Positions 11,505-23,143 of a stretch of 64,000 nucleotides of DNA are shown here, one piece after another; the stretch's first letter is position 1; every line of letters begins with the position of its first letter. Under the pieces are notes generated by a model. The model had not been told where the DNA came from. It searched no databases and saw only the letters and a list, made by a program, of their open reading frames with translations. Both the position numbers and the translations under genes were made by a program. The stretch is from Ectobius pallidus (taxonomy: Eukaryota > Arthropoda > Insecta > Blattodea > Ectobiidae), in contig CAXKWD010000004.1 in assembly GCA_964059195.1 (NCBI GenBank), forward strand, positions 115,585,938 through 115,649,937. Reading direction: 5' to 3'.

Positions 11505-13859
11505 TATATTTCCCTGTATTGTAGTTAGTTGGGCAAGCTATGCCTAGATGTCGTTATGATACTATTCAGAAGCTTTTGTGATGTTCCCTGTGATAATTTA
11601 TTAAAACGTACAAAAGTTTTAGCTTTTGCAATTTCTAAACAAAATTTAAATAAAAATTTTTAGACTCGTTTTAGAGAAAATACCAAAATACATAATTTTC
11701 GTAGTTTAAAATAAGATTAGAGAAAACTGTAGTCATGCTTCATGTCATTCCTGGAAGATACCTAACCCAATCAAACAATTTTTTTTGTCCTGTTTACCCT
11801 TTTCGAGCTATTTTGTTCAAATACACGAGTTAAAACAAATTGAATTAACAATATGAAAATTAATAAATCATAAGTTTTTAGTGCGCGAGTGCCTTATACG
11901 AGTCGAGACACTGACGAGAGTGTAACAGGGCTAAGAAGAGAGTAGCGAAATTTGCCATTTTAATACTATATTTGTGAAGTATTAAGAAAGACTATTAAGT
12001 TTCTTATATGAACACTATATTTTGGTGCTATAATCGATTGTATTGTGTACTCAGAAGGCCAAAAAATTATCGAATGATGTACAGTAATTATTTTTGTGAG
12101 ATCACGTATCTACCGTATTCAACTTAAGTATTTTTTCCCAAAACACACTTGACAGTTTCTTTTAACTAAGGCAATCTACATGTTTCTGTTTGCTAAACTA
12201 CTGTGCTGTGATGTTTCATGCAGCAGGATTTTTCATATAATTTGCCAACTCCGAGATTTTTGTAGATCGAGATAGTCCCGATCCCATGCACCCCGAATTA
12301 ACGAGACATTACTGTATGATATAGTAAGATGTTATACAGCTTTCAGACTTATTCCTACAGAAAGAGGGAAAGGGATTTAATTTTTGTAGTATCGACAAAA
12401 ACATATTATCCACTTACAAATAAAAGTAGGGAAATGTTAACTCATATTTTATGTGAAATAAAAACCAACTCTCCAGTTTATATTTTGGAGAATTTAGTTG
12501 TTGAACACGATGATTTAGTTGAGCGCCCAGAACCAGGTGGAGTGTGGACGTGACAGTAGTAAATCACGACAGGCGCAATAAAACAATGTCTGCAGTCAGT
12601 CAGGCAGCAGGCGTGACGTATGTCCAGCACTAAAACAGATATCACACACACTCAGATAAATTCACATCCATACAAAACTGCTTCCTGTTGCTCCCTAATA
12701 ACCACTGTTACGATAAACACTATAAATTCATTGTTACAAATATAAGAGGCGTCTGGATTTAAATGACGCTCATATAAACCTTTATTTATTTGAGAAAACC
12801 GCTTAACCTGCTGCATGAATGTACCACAAAATATGCACTCAGAAAAATGTTAATATCTGCACACAAATTATCAAGCCCGTGCTGGATCCTTTCAGAGGGC
12901 GGTTGTTATACGACTTGAGAGGGCGCCCCGGATGTAATGTAACCCCCCCTCCCCCCGCTTATCGAGGATAAAACGTTTATATAGTCTACTTAATGGTAGG
13001 CCTAATTATTAATTTTTGGCCAAAAAATTATGAAACTTTCAGTAACCAAACAAACGAAACTAATACGTACGTAATAAAGTTAATCTATTTATGAATGATG
13101 ATGCAAATTCGAAACCAACACATTTTCAAAATTTAAATAAATTAAATTTTGGATCACAAGTGGCATTGTAAAATCTATACAACAGGATGATATACTAGCT
13201 TAAAAAACGATGAAAGATCATTATAATTGTATTTTATTAAGTAGGCCTACATGTAAAAATACATAAATCTTCTTAAAAAAGTTATAAATTACAAAAACAA
13301 AAATTAATTAAGAAAGTTTAAGAATTATGCGCGAGAGACAATAGAAAAATCGGAAAACTACGGTATTAATGAAGCTATTGATATAATAAAAAACATTAAT
13401 CCTATTAACTGAATGATTGCTCAAAGAAGATAAACTGATTCTCTCTTTCTCTTTCATAGTTTAACCTCTCCCATTGTAGGGACGTCTATGCGGCCTACGC
13501 CTCCCCAGTCCAAGAGGACTGCGACCGAACTGACATTTCAAATGAATTTAATGAATACTATTGCAAGATTGGATGCAGAATTATTAAACCTATAACAGTG
13601 CTTTCTTCAAGCAACGAATCAACTACTTTAACAAATAAAAATAAAAGTAATAATTTACAAGTGTATTTCATAGCCTGTTGCATTTTTAATTTATGTACAC
13701 AAAAGGAATTTTCCTCACTCAATTAAAAGGCACAACAACAATTCCTACATTTTATTCTGGTGACATGATTTTCTAAATAACTACAGACCTATATTCCTGT
13801 TGTTTAATATATCAGCATTATTTAAAAATATATTTAAAAAGATTGTATTATTTGGAAAC
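11505..13859. other. No gene seen; one transposon-like terminus
   Basis: AT-rich DNA with short unrecognised frames such as 12329-12553. A Tigger/pogo-like end lies at 12243-12315 (separate entry). A C-rich run sits near 12950. Confidence 0.5.
12243..12315 (-). mobile_element. Possible pogo/Tigger-like transposon end
   Basis: Read on the minus strand the segment begins CAGTAATGTCTCGTTAATTC directly after a TA, followed by GGGGTGCATGGG. Pogo-group elements use CAG-starting TIRs and TA targets. No second end was found in the window, so it is a lone terminus or coincidence. Confidence 0.35.
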
Positions 13860-14230
13860 AAAGCTATTATCATAATTTCAATTTGGTTTCAGGAATCACA
13901 TAGGTACCGAGTACCCATAATGTCTATAACTTTTCTCAGTATGTTATAAAAGAACAGGAATTAGAATTAAGCCTTCGACTCGTTTCACTCTTACCTGTAA
14001 AATAGATACCAACATATGAAAATTAACAATGTGTTTGCAGCGATATAGAAGTAAAGTTAGGTATTCCGCAAAGAATAGTACTAGCTCCTCTTTATATAGC
14101 AGAGTATAAATGGTTTATTATTTTTAAAAGTGACAGTACAAATGGTAACATGTATTCAAACGCTGATGACACTGTTTTGTTCTCTGGATATGATAGGAAG
14201 GAAGTTTAGAGTAGATTCGAGGCGATCTTA
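13860..14230 (+). pseudogene. LINE reverse-transcriptase fragment
   Basis: In shifting plus-strand frames I read QFGFRNHIGTEYP, then VKLGIPQRIVLAPLYIAEYK, then MYSNADDTVLFSGYDRKEV before a stop. These fit the ordered RT motifs of non-LTR retrotransposons: QFGFR..KGTE, then GIPQGTVLGPLLF, then the catalytic YADDT box. Here the tyrosine of YADD is Asn and several glycines are lost. Stops and frameshifts separate the motifs, so it is non-functional. The 96-codon plus frame at 14130-14420 overlaps it in the wrong frame. Confidence 0.6.
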
Positions 14231-16059
14231 TTTTTCATTCATACTTCATGTGCAGTATTGGCCATTGTGTGAAATACTGAAACATGTTGGTGAAGGGACG
14301 AAGTTAGGAAACATCCGGTTATATAAAACAAAATGTTGGAAATTAATTTCAAATCTACCATGTCTAGCCATTCTGACTGAACTAATAAAACGCATAGCTG
14401 ATGGGACACATTATGGATGAATCTACAGCTGTGTCTGAAATAAAGTACTTCAGCTTCTGTATGAAACATTATAGTAGCAAAATCCTTGATACCGCAACTA
14501 CAGACTTTCTAAGCCTTGTTGCAGTAATGTATGTCGACCAAACTGCCCAAGAAATAAATAAATAATTTAAATCAGCCTATTGCCTGATATGGTTTTAGAA
14601 GCAACAAATTGTCAAGTTCAGAAATTGACGACTAAGCCTAAAGAACCTCAATTTAGGCAACATAAATTATGATATTGTGGAAGCCTGGTTTGCACATAGG
14701 ACGGGCGTTGAACTAAATGCACTATACACCTTCCTTCTACTCTCTTTTTCAGTGGCGAAAAGTGAAATTGTATATTAAAAAAAAATAATAAAAAAAAATA
14801 ATAATAACAATAAAAAAAATCGATTGCACATTTCACAGCTGGAAGTATTGAACGTTAATTTAGGCTAATTCACACACCTTTTTAACAGTTAGCCAAATGA
14901 GAAGGTAAAGACATATTGGTACCATTTAAAAATATTTGAACCTTTATTGTTTCTATACAGTAGTTTTGTTCAAATATAATCTTTCTGGGTGTCGTAAAGA
15001 TAGAGCGGCGGCCTTTATGGCAATGGGCGCATCCCCTGTCCTCCCTGGCCAGCGTGGGACTGCAAATTATCCATATAACGTGTAAGAATTACGTGGTATA
15101 TTATGTATGCATGACATTCATATATTTACCACATAGTCTGTACGTACCAAAACTTGTAAAAGAATGCCGTGTCACTTTGGCGAAAGGGATAGTTATTTAT
15201 GATGCAAGGATGCTATTTTTCAAGTAGGTAAGTTTGCGGAACGAGCCCTTAGGGCGAGTGAAGCAATTCTACGGGCAAATGAAAATCGTTTTAACAGGAG
15301 TATCATAAACTATTTTTTATACAGTCGTCAATATTTGTAGACAGATTATAGATTATTCATTATTATTTTACCTAATTCATATCTGAGGTACTCAGGTGTG
15401 GTGGTAAATTGCTTCTTTCTAGTATCAGTGATTTGTTGTATTATTTGGATTTACAACAGTTAAGACTGTGTAGGGAGAGTTTTTGAAGTAATTTTCTTCT
15501 TTATGTCTAGATAATTTTCTATAGGCTACAGCCCTCAGAAACAGTAAACATACAAGTTGATTCTACAATTATTACAAGTTGAAATAGTAATTCCTTGGGC
15601 GGAGGAAGTAGGAATGGAATCGATTAGGCCTACGTGAGTTATATTTTTTCGTTTTACAACAGTTGATTGTGTAGGGATAATTTGTGAAGCAGGAAAACAA
15701 AGTTGGCCACCCTATAGTGTTAAAATGTTATGTTAATCAGTGGCATAATTTTCTCCTTTTAATACTAATTTCTGCCGTTAAAAGTGCTTCTTTTACCTTC
15801 AACTGTCTAAAAATACTTTGTCGTGCTTAATGCAAAACGTAGAGTAATATATTCGACCCTTGGCGTTTGATGAAGTATGCTATATCTGTTTGTGATTCTG
15901 AACGTAGATGACATAGGCCTAATATTGACAGGCCTAATATTGACACACCAGAAATTCTTCAGTAGGCAGTGGTGGAATGGTTTGAAGAATTAAAAACGGA
16001 TGGAATGGCAATGAATACAGATAAAAGTAAAGTAACGTCTGTCTAATCTATATAAATAA
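14231..16059. other. No gene seen
   Basis: AT-rich with an A-rich low-complexity stretch near 14777-14820 that explains the Phe/Tyr-rich minus frame. Nothing else is recognised. Confidence 0.5.
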
Positions 16060-16231
16060 AAATCAATTGCCACATAATTTGGCTGATTTTTTAGGTAGAT
16101 TTTCGAAGAAAAATCTACCTATTGCAATGGATACCACTTTATGATTTTCGAAAAATTCTTTCATATCTTTACGTTTCATGCTCCCCTAAGTACGAAACCA
16201 CCGCCCGTTAAAAAAAAAAATTTGTGATATT

Positions 16232-16286
<55 letters not shown>

Positions 16287-17280
16287 ATATTTATATATAT
16301 CTTTACACGATAGCGGCCGTAATTTTGAAGATATTTGAACCAAATTTTAATATGTTATTTCTAGACCCAATAGTTCGGACAAGTTCGTTAATGAGCAAAA
16401 TTGGCCCAAGGGGGTGGTCGGGGGAGGGGGTTGAAATTTTTAAAAATGTATATCTCGGCCCCTATGAAGTATAGAGGGAAACTTTGTTTGAATAAATTAG
16501 AGTACTCCCTATGGAGTTCACAGTGACACCAACGATTCGGGGGTTCGAGTGAGGGTGGGGGTGGGGGTGGGGGATGAAAATTTGAAACTTTTGAAACCAC
16601 GTCTTGTGGGGTATCGTTGAAAAGCTCTTGATGAGTACTCTACAAATCAATAAATAGTTTCTTGATAGCTCTCATATGACGCGAGATTTTAATGTTTGAA
16701 AATAATAACACTTGAAAGAATTATTATAATATCATAATTTTGTCTTGTTTAGCGGCTTTGCTAATTTTATTCATTGCTGATCTTGCGCACGGCCTCCCAG
16801 AATATTATATCCTATTATTGTTGTCAAAACAATTGATTGTAGGCTCTTCCTCTTTACTGCAGGTTTGCCATGCCAAGGCTAAAGAAGAAGAGTGCTATGC
16901 AGCGACAATAAATTAAACCAAAAGCACTTCGAAATCTACCTCCGCCTGTAGGCCTGCCTAAAGGGATTTTTTTGTTGTTGTATTCGTAATTGCCAGGACA
17001 AGGTATGTAGCCTACGAAAGAAAATTTTTGGAAAATCCATGGAAAAATTCGGATATGTGAAATGAGACACAGCTTGAGAGTTCTGCTGTCACATGTTTTC
17101 ATAACAAACAAAAAAAGTGCGAGTCTTGCAACCAAGCCAAATCGAAAGTGTGTATGTATGTATATATGTGGGTATGTATGTTCCCTAAACAAATCCACAT
17201 TTCTTGACCAATTTTCACAAAATTTTGCACACATACCCAGTTAAGCCCGAGAAGTAACGCGATCAACATTAAACTTCAAA
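16060..17280. repeat. Repeat-rich, unclassified non-coding DNA
   Basis: Contains CTATATAAATAAAAATCA-type sequence, an AT microsatellite, G-rich runs near 16410-16570 (GGGTGGGGG), and GTATGTATGT-rich sequence near 17150. The reported frames (up to 126 codons on the minus strand) are low complexity. It looks like the decayed end of a dispersed repeat family, but I cannot name it. Confidence 0.4.
16230..16300. repeat. (AT)n microsatellite with periodic TTT interruptions
   Basis: Runs of (TA)8-10 are separated by ATTTAT in a higher-order ~22-24 bp pattern. Confidence 0.9.
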
Positions 17281-17377
17281 CAAGCCACTCCTTCCCTTGA
17301 AAGTTATATAATTTCAGAAAACATTATGCTGAAAAAATGAAATGCAATTCAATTATCATAACAACAGTGTATTGATT

Positions 17378-19808
17378 TGTAATGTAGAGGGCGCTGAGTT
17401 AGCTTTCGTAAACAGTTGCCGATCGTAGAACTTTCTAGTCCGCTCATGCGCAGTAGTTTTCTTCCCTTTCTCTTTTCTTCCGCGCTGATCTAGTTCAGAG
17501 ACCTCAGTGTGTTGGTGGCCTCTCTTCAGGATGTAACTTCTCTCAATTTTGTCTGCTTTGGGCAGACATGGAATTGCTGGGTAAGTTCATGTATCTCCAT
17601 AATTAAAATTAAAGTTAATTTTATAGTTCTTTTGCAAGGCTTCACCTTACTTATGTCTTAGTTAAATATCTATTTCTGCCGCGGCAATTCATACAAGGAA
17701 TCGCGTTTCTATGTTTCATCCTTGGCTCACTTCATATACTTAATGTTCTTTAAAAGATGATGAAGTTAATCTTTCATACTCTGTTTCCAAGATAGAACGT
17801 TATTTTTATTGTTATGAAACTTATACGTATTCTACGTACGGTTGTATAACGAGTAGCGTTCATGTAAATCAAGGTCTGGGTCATTCACCTTGTGTGCGGT
17901 TGAAATGTGCATACGCTAGTCTTCTTCCATTCTAGTTGCTTCATATTTCTTTTTCTGATCGTAACAGCTTACGTAAATTTTGATTCTATTGCTTTGGCTT
18001 TCTATCCTGATTTATTCTTGTCTCGGTCAATTTACCTAAGTTATAAAGTTTTCTAAATTTAACATGTTGTAGTTCTGAATGTTCATAAGAAATTTTGTGT
18101 TTATTCTATACGTAAATTACTGTCCTAAGTCTATACTCGAAATACGAAAAAGTTATGCTGGTCAATGTTTTGTGAAAGAATTAAGAAATGTTATAAAATT
18201 TATTGCGCTTTTCGTAATTTCATATTTTACTCTGATGTATTATTGTTGGTCACGATTATGCTACCGTAAGTCCCTGTTAACTATATTTATTTAATTTCAT
18301 GCATAGTGTCATGTTATAGTATTGCAAGTTCTGGTTGTCTAATTCTGTAGCAGTCATGCGTATACCTTAGTTGATTCATGACATTTTCTTTCGTAATATT
18401 GTGCTTCGCGTGTATGGTACAGTCCTTGCAGCAAGTTTTCTGAGTACGTTCCTTATGCCTTGTCTTATTTGAAGAAATTCTACGGATATTATCGGCGTAG
18501 CGCTGATTTCTTTGATTAAGGTAATCTAGAGGTTATCTACGCTTTGGGTATCCGTGTTTTCTGAATTTTAAGTTCCGGCTGGGTTGCGTATTCATGATCT
18601 TGTTTTTCTGCCGTTTTCTTTCCTAATTAAATATTCCGTGCTGTCATGTTTGAGTATCTAATTTATTATAGTCCTGTATTGGGTGACTGTACCTTTTTCT
18701 AGAAATTATAGTTTGACATTTACAACGATTTTGCATAACCTTTGGGATTAATGCCGCTTTGGAATTCTCCTGGTTTCATGTTTTTTTTGTGATATTTTAT
18801 CTTGATATTGATTTTCGGTTTTGCTCTTTGTTCTCCTTCTGACATCAGAGTATTTTTGGAATTACCGTGGTTTATTATTTCAGTCAGTTTAGGCCTAAAT
18901 TATTGTTACGTGAAATATTAGCTGAGATCTGTATTCTGGATTTGTCATTGTTTTTCCTGTTCAGTTATATATACTTTATGCTCTAGTTTGATTTTTCTGC
19001 GAATATTAAATTAAGTTAACGAAATTTCGGTTCTGTATAGTAATTTGTATTTGATCTATAGTCCAGGTTATATCTTTTATTCATTGAATATTTTGAGATT
19101 TATTCTAGCAATGTTTGGTGAAATTTCCGAGTCATATATAACGTAGTGGTATTTCTCTTATAGATTCAAGATTTTGCGTATAGTCTAACGTCATGGTTGC
19201 TGTTATCCGAATTTTCTGGTCATTGCTTAGATGAATTATGGATTTGGTTTTTGCAAATATGTAAGTCAGATTCTCCCATAGTTATTTATTCTGAGTTATC
19301 CGTAATAGGTTTTCATATTCTTACTTGTGTCTTTCTTGGAAACAGATAATGAAACCATTTATCTTTCTCTTGTAAAAATTTTAATATAAAACATATCACC
19401 TTGAGTAATGATTCTCTGAAATTATTCAGCTGTTCAATATTTTGAATGTACTGTTGGTTTTGTCTTGTCATCTGAAATCTAAATAAATCTCTTGTCCTAG
19501 TTATCCGATATTGTTATATTTGTTTGCTGGTTGTTTTTCCTCCCTCCTTTGTCCTCCTGTTTGAGGGGATGTTCGATCTACGTTCTCCCCTGGTAGTGGA
19601 CCATAAGCCGTTTCCAGTTAGTTTTTCTAAGGATAATTAAATTATATTCATGGTAGCTGTATGTCATTTATTATCGAGTTTCTTCTTAAACTTTAGGTTT
19701 TGGGACTGAGCAGTTTATAGAGTATTTTAGTGTGTGACGCCCGTCACACTTGATTTACCCTACATATAAAAATTTATAAAATAACAAAATCGTAAAACCC
19801 CCGTTACA
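17378..19808 (+). repeat. 5' long terminal repeat (2431 bp)
   Basis: Matches 23144-25573 base for base wherever I compared it, until about 19755. The 71-codon frame at 18079-18294 occurs identically at 23845-24060 and is a passenger, not evidence of a gene. The repeat is T-rich. An AATAAA lies near 19480. 2.4 kb is very long for an insect LTR. Confidence 0.7.
17430..17586 (+). promoter_or_regulatory. LTR promoter-like region, ATG and splice donor
   Basis: CTCATGCGCAGT (an NRF1/ewg-like ATGCGCA core) is followed by a long pyrimidine tract, CTTCCCTTTCTCTTTTCTTC, reminiscent of TCT/TOP initiators. Then GGGCAGACATGG places an ATG at 17568, and 13 nt on is CTGG|GTAAGT, a near-perfect splice donor at 17581. 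This would give a short leader exon. The same block recurs in the right LTR. No acceptor exon was identified. Confidence 0.35.
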
Positions 19809-19830
19809 GAGGTATCATTGCCTCTCTTTC

Positions 19831-19849
19831 TGGCGGTCCAGGGAGGGAT
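19831..19849 (+). other. Candidate primer-binding site
   Basis: TGGCGGTCCAGGGAGGGAT begins with TGG, as needed to pair with a tRNA CCA end, 22 nt downstream of the left LTR. The cognate tRNA was not identified. Confidence 0.4.
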
Positions 19850-20000
19850 GCTCAGTCCTTCGCATCGTTAGGTTAAAATTCTCTGTATACTCTGCTTTTC
19901 TGGTTTCATCTGTGTAGTCTCAGTTGCCCAGTTTTCATATCGTATATTTTGTGGTTTGCTTAATGTGGTCTGGTCATTCCTGAAATTTCAGAGGACTTTT

Positions 20001-20114
20001 GGACGTATAATGTCCATAGTCATCTAGGTTTTTACCTAGTACTATTTTATGGCTGGTATGCCATGAGGACTTTTGGGCCCAGAATTGCCCATAGTCAGTT
20101 AGGTTATTACCTAA
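20001..20114 (+). ncRNA. Duplicated hairpins with compensatory changes
   Basis: A ~74-bp unit occurs twice after GAGGACTTTT. In copy 1, GGAC(gtataat)GTCC is followed by CTAGGT(tttt)ACCTAG. In copy 2, GGGC(ccagaatt)GCCC is followed by TTAGGT(tatt)ACCTAA. Both sides of each stem changed together, so pairing is kept. Between them ATGGC(tggtat)GCCAT forms another stem. This suggests selection on RNA structure in the leader of the LTR element. Confidence 0.6.
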
Positions 20115-20276
20115 GGCAGTATTTTGGTATCCGTAAGGTGTAGAAAATTTGTGGGATATTGAGTTAAGTTAATTGTGATTTGCCAGTGATTCGGTTGGCC
20201 GGCGACCGCACTGAGAGTTATTGTGTGCCGTATTTGTGTATTTTGTTGTAAACATTTCATGGTTAGTTTCGCTGTT

Positions 20277-20497
20277 CAGTCTGCGTTTTCGGTGGTATGG
20301 GACACCTGTTGGCTGGGCAGTTAGGGTAGTGTTTGCCAGCCTACATTTCAGACGGTATGGGACGTCTGTAGGCTGTGCCCTGTTCAAACTCTTCTTAGAT
20401 TTTCCAGTCTACATTAAGATGGTATGGGACGTCTGTAGTCTGTTTCCGTTGCATTCTATTATTTATTGTCAGCCTACGGGGACGCCTGTAGTTGCTG
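20277..20497 (+). ncRNA. Tandem hairpin array with conserved GTATGGGA loop
   Basis: Three ~39-nt hairpins at 20277-20315, 20337-20375 and 20405-20442 share the loop GTATGGGA. The second is clearest: CAGCCTA and CAGACG pair with CGTCTG and TAGGCTG. The first keeps pairing with different bases (GGTG/CACC, and CAGTC/GGCTG with a G-U). A fourth, loop-less relative lies at 20470-20497. Spacing is 60-68 bp. Position after the 5' LTR fits packaging or dimerisation signals of retroelements, which is inference. Confidence 0.6.
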
Positions 20498-22186
20498 ACG
20501 GTTTTCTGTGTAATATGGTGTGGAGTGTAGTACCCTCCAGGTATTCTGTGGGCACGAGATAGTTTTTTGGTATATTGAATTTCAGGGTTGAATTCATGGT
20601 TTGTGACCAGACCAGTTTTTCTGTGAAAAATTTAGTAGTGCCAAGTTTGTATCCAGAGTTCGTTCGTTTTTATTCAGATTAAAGCTGTTAAAAACATAAA
20701 TTTTGTAAGCTAGTTAAAATTTTCTTTGTAAGTAAGCAGTGAGGTTAGATAGACTTTGTTATTCAGTGAATCAGAGAATGTAGTCAGCATTTGGTGTTCC
20801 AGTTCTAGTCAATTTCTAAATAGTTTTCTAAGATTACTAAAGGTCCTGGTTGTAGTGTCTTCTGGGTAACTGTTACTATGTGTTGCAAATACCTTTTTAC
20901 ATAGCTTTAAGTAAGTTGCTGTTATTGTCTTTTCCTTTTCATCGTGTCGTGTGGTCGTGGCGTTTGGCCACTGGTTGTTTGCTGGGCTGTATTTCTAAAG
21001 GACTTGATTGCAGCTAATCCGGCCCCTTTTCTAAATTTGTCCTTTGGTGTATATAAACTCCTAGGAATTATTGTGACTGCGACGTATACTATTTGTCGAC
21101 AGCGTGTTTTTTGGCTATTATTTTTGGTGTAGGGTCGACCAGTTGTCATTTGCCCTGTAATTTCCTATACTATACGGCAGTGATCAGTTTACATGGATAA
21201 AGATATTGTGAATAATAATAGAATTTCTTTCAGATTTATACTTGGTATGATCTACAGAGTAAGTAAAAAAAAAGAAAAAGGGATAATAATATATTGTTTG
21301 TGATTTTTCCCTCTGTTGTGTGAATTGCCCCGTCAGGCTAGTTTTGATTACAGTAAATTTTTTGCTATTTCAAATTTTATTTTATGAAGATACATGTACT
21401 CGCTCTTCCCATGCCTAGCATTCTACTGTTATATAAAACCTTTTTTTGGAGCCAACACACTCATTCATGAAAGGCCCTGTTCCATGCTAGGATTAGAGTA
21501 ACAAAAGAGATTGTAATGGTACTTCAGAAGCTGATAATGTAACAAAGAGACTAAAATAATACTTATGAAATTTTAAAATCCAATAGAACTAAACTGAAAT
21601 AAGATTTTGAGAAATTTGCTTACGTAATAAGTCTAATTACTGTGATAGAATTTGTGGAGTGGAGATAAACTAATAATGTAAAGATTAAGAATTGTGTAAA
21701 TGTAATAATAGACCTTAAAATAGGATTTTGAGAAGTTTGATAAAGTAATAAACAGAAATTAAAGTAATTTTGATAAGATCTGCACACGATATAAAGAAAT
21801 TTGATATAATATTTGAACATTTGAGTGGAGACAAGGAGATAAGATTGTAATGTAAACCAGGCGTGTGCCTGATTTGTTACATGTTGAAAAGAGGTAATTA
21901 AGACAATTAGTGTACTTAATCTCGAATGAAATTAGTATGGACAGATACTGAGCAAACATAATTTCTAATAGTATAGAAGTAAAAAGGTAGGTGATGTACT
22001 ATAAACAAGGCATTTAAAAGGACTTAGAGAAATTCATACAAAGTGACCGGTGCGGATGAGCAATTCACACACCGCTCCTCCCTTCTGTAAAGAAACATAG
22101 ATACTGTGCGCTGTGCTGGGTGTTTTGCAGCTAACTGATGTATGTGCTGAACTTGGTGCTGTTTGCTGGTTGGCATTATCCTGGAG

Positions 22187-22579
22187 ATGCCTTCTGGAGT
22201 TATGTTGTTGGGACTGGATCACTGGTTAGCTACCAGATTTGATTTTGCCATGTTGTTGTGGCCGGATCTGTCCTGTCTTCGCCTGCCCGAAAATGTCTAC
22301 TATTTGGGCGCTCCTGCTCAGCTATTCAAGATATCATCATGCTGCATAGATCAAGTTTTCCATTTGAAGACATCGGCCAGATCTCTCAAGACATCTACGC
22401 TATTGCATCGTTTGCAGTATGGACTTCTGCAATATGTATGGTTAATGTGTATGCTTCTTATAAGTGTGAGAACACCTTGGTATGTACAAGAAATTTGTTT
22501 TGGAAGACATAGACTCTTCCAGTTAGTGACCTGTTCGCTTCTCGAACAGTATTTTGAAAGTTTTTCGTATGCAATGTAA
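22187..22579 (+). CDS. Unrecognised small ORF in LTR-element interior
   Basis: The longest open frame of the window (138 codons) runs from a TTG at 22163. Its first ATG is near 22187 (MPSGVMLLGLDHWL), leaving about 130 codons. No domain, signal or zinc-finger pattern is visible, and it is Leu/Ser/Cys-rich. An 84-codon frame and a 93-codon antisense frame overlap it, which argues for composition rather than coding. It lies where gag-pol should end but resembles no retroelement protein I know. Confidence 0.15.
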   Translation: MPSGVMLLGLDHWLATRFDFAMLLWPDLSCLRLPENVYYLGAPAQLFKISSCCIDQVFHLKTSARSLKTSTLLHRLQYGLLQYVWLMCMLLISVRTPWYVQEICFGRHRLFQLVTCSLLEQYFESFSYAM

Positions 22580-23128
22580 ATTTGTCTAGCAGAGACGCTA
22601 TAACAGTGCACTTTGAATTTAAGGTTAATCAAAGGACTTGCAATTCATAACACAATTCATGATGATAGTTAAGATTGGGCACTGTTACCTGCCTTGAAGG
22701 TCATTTTCTTCATTTTTTGTCATCACCTTATGTTATATGTCTGTTGCTCAGTTTCTTTAACAAAAACCTCTTTAATGCAGATCTAACAATTTAGATTACA
22801 GAACTATTATAAAGCAACGTTAAATAATTTTTGTAACTAGATTTTCATATTCACCTTTGGTAATTTTACCTTAAGCAGTTTTTTACACTTATTCTCCACA
22901 CTCCCCAGTTCTTGAGATTTTTTTTTATTCAATGGTTCAGGGCTACTTCAATTGATAATTTGTAACATAAATAAAACAAAAATCTATAACATTTATGACA
23001 ATTTAAAAAAAAATTTTTTGCAAATGTTAGTTATGTGTCTCATGTATTTTTAACTCTGTTTCTATGGTATAATTTGACATTTAAAGAACATTGAGTATTT
23101 AAAAAAAAAAAAAAAATTTTTTTGAGCC

Positions 23129-23141
23129 AGAAGGAGGAGGA
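23129..23141 (+). other. Polypurine tract
   Basis: AGAAGGAGGAGGA abuts the right LTR start (TTTGTAATG), as expected for plus-strand primer formation in a plus-oriented LTR element. Confidence 0.55.
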
Positions 23142-23143
23142 TT

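Noticed and set aside
16388..17234. Proline-rich and 126-codon minus frames as coding
   Set aside because: They derive from G-rich and GTAT-rich simple sequence with no known motif.
20169..20562. Overlapping 72- and 113-codon frames as genes
   Set aside because: They are produced by the tandem hairpin repeats and read on both strands.
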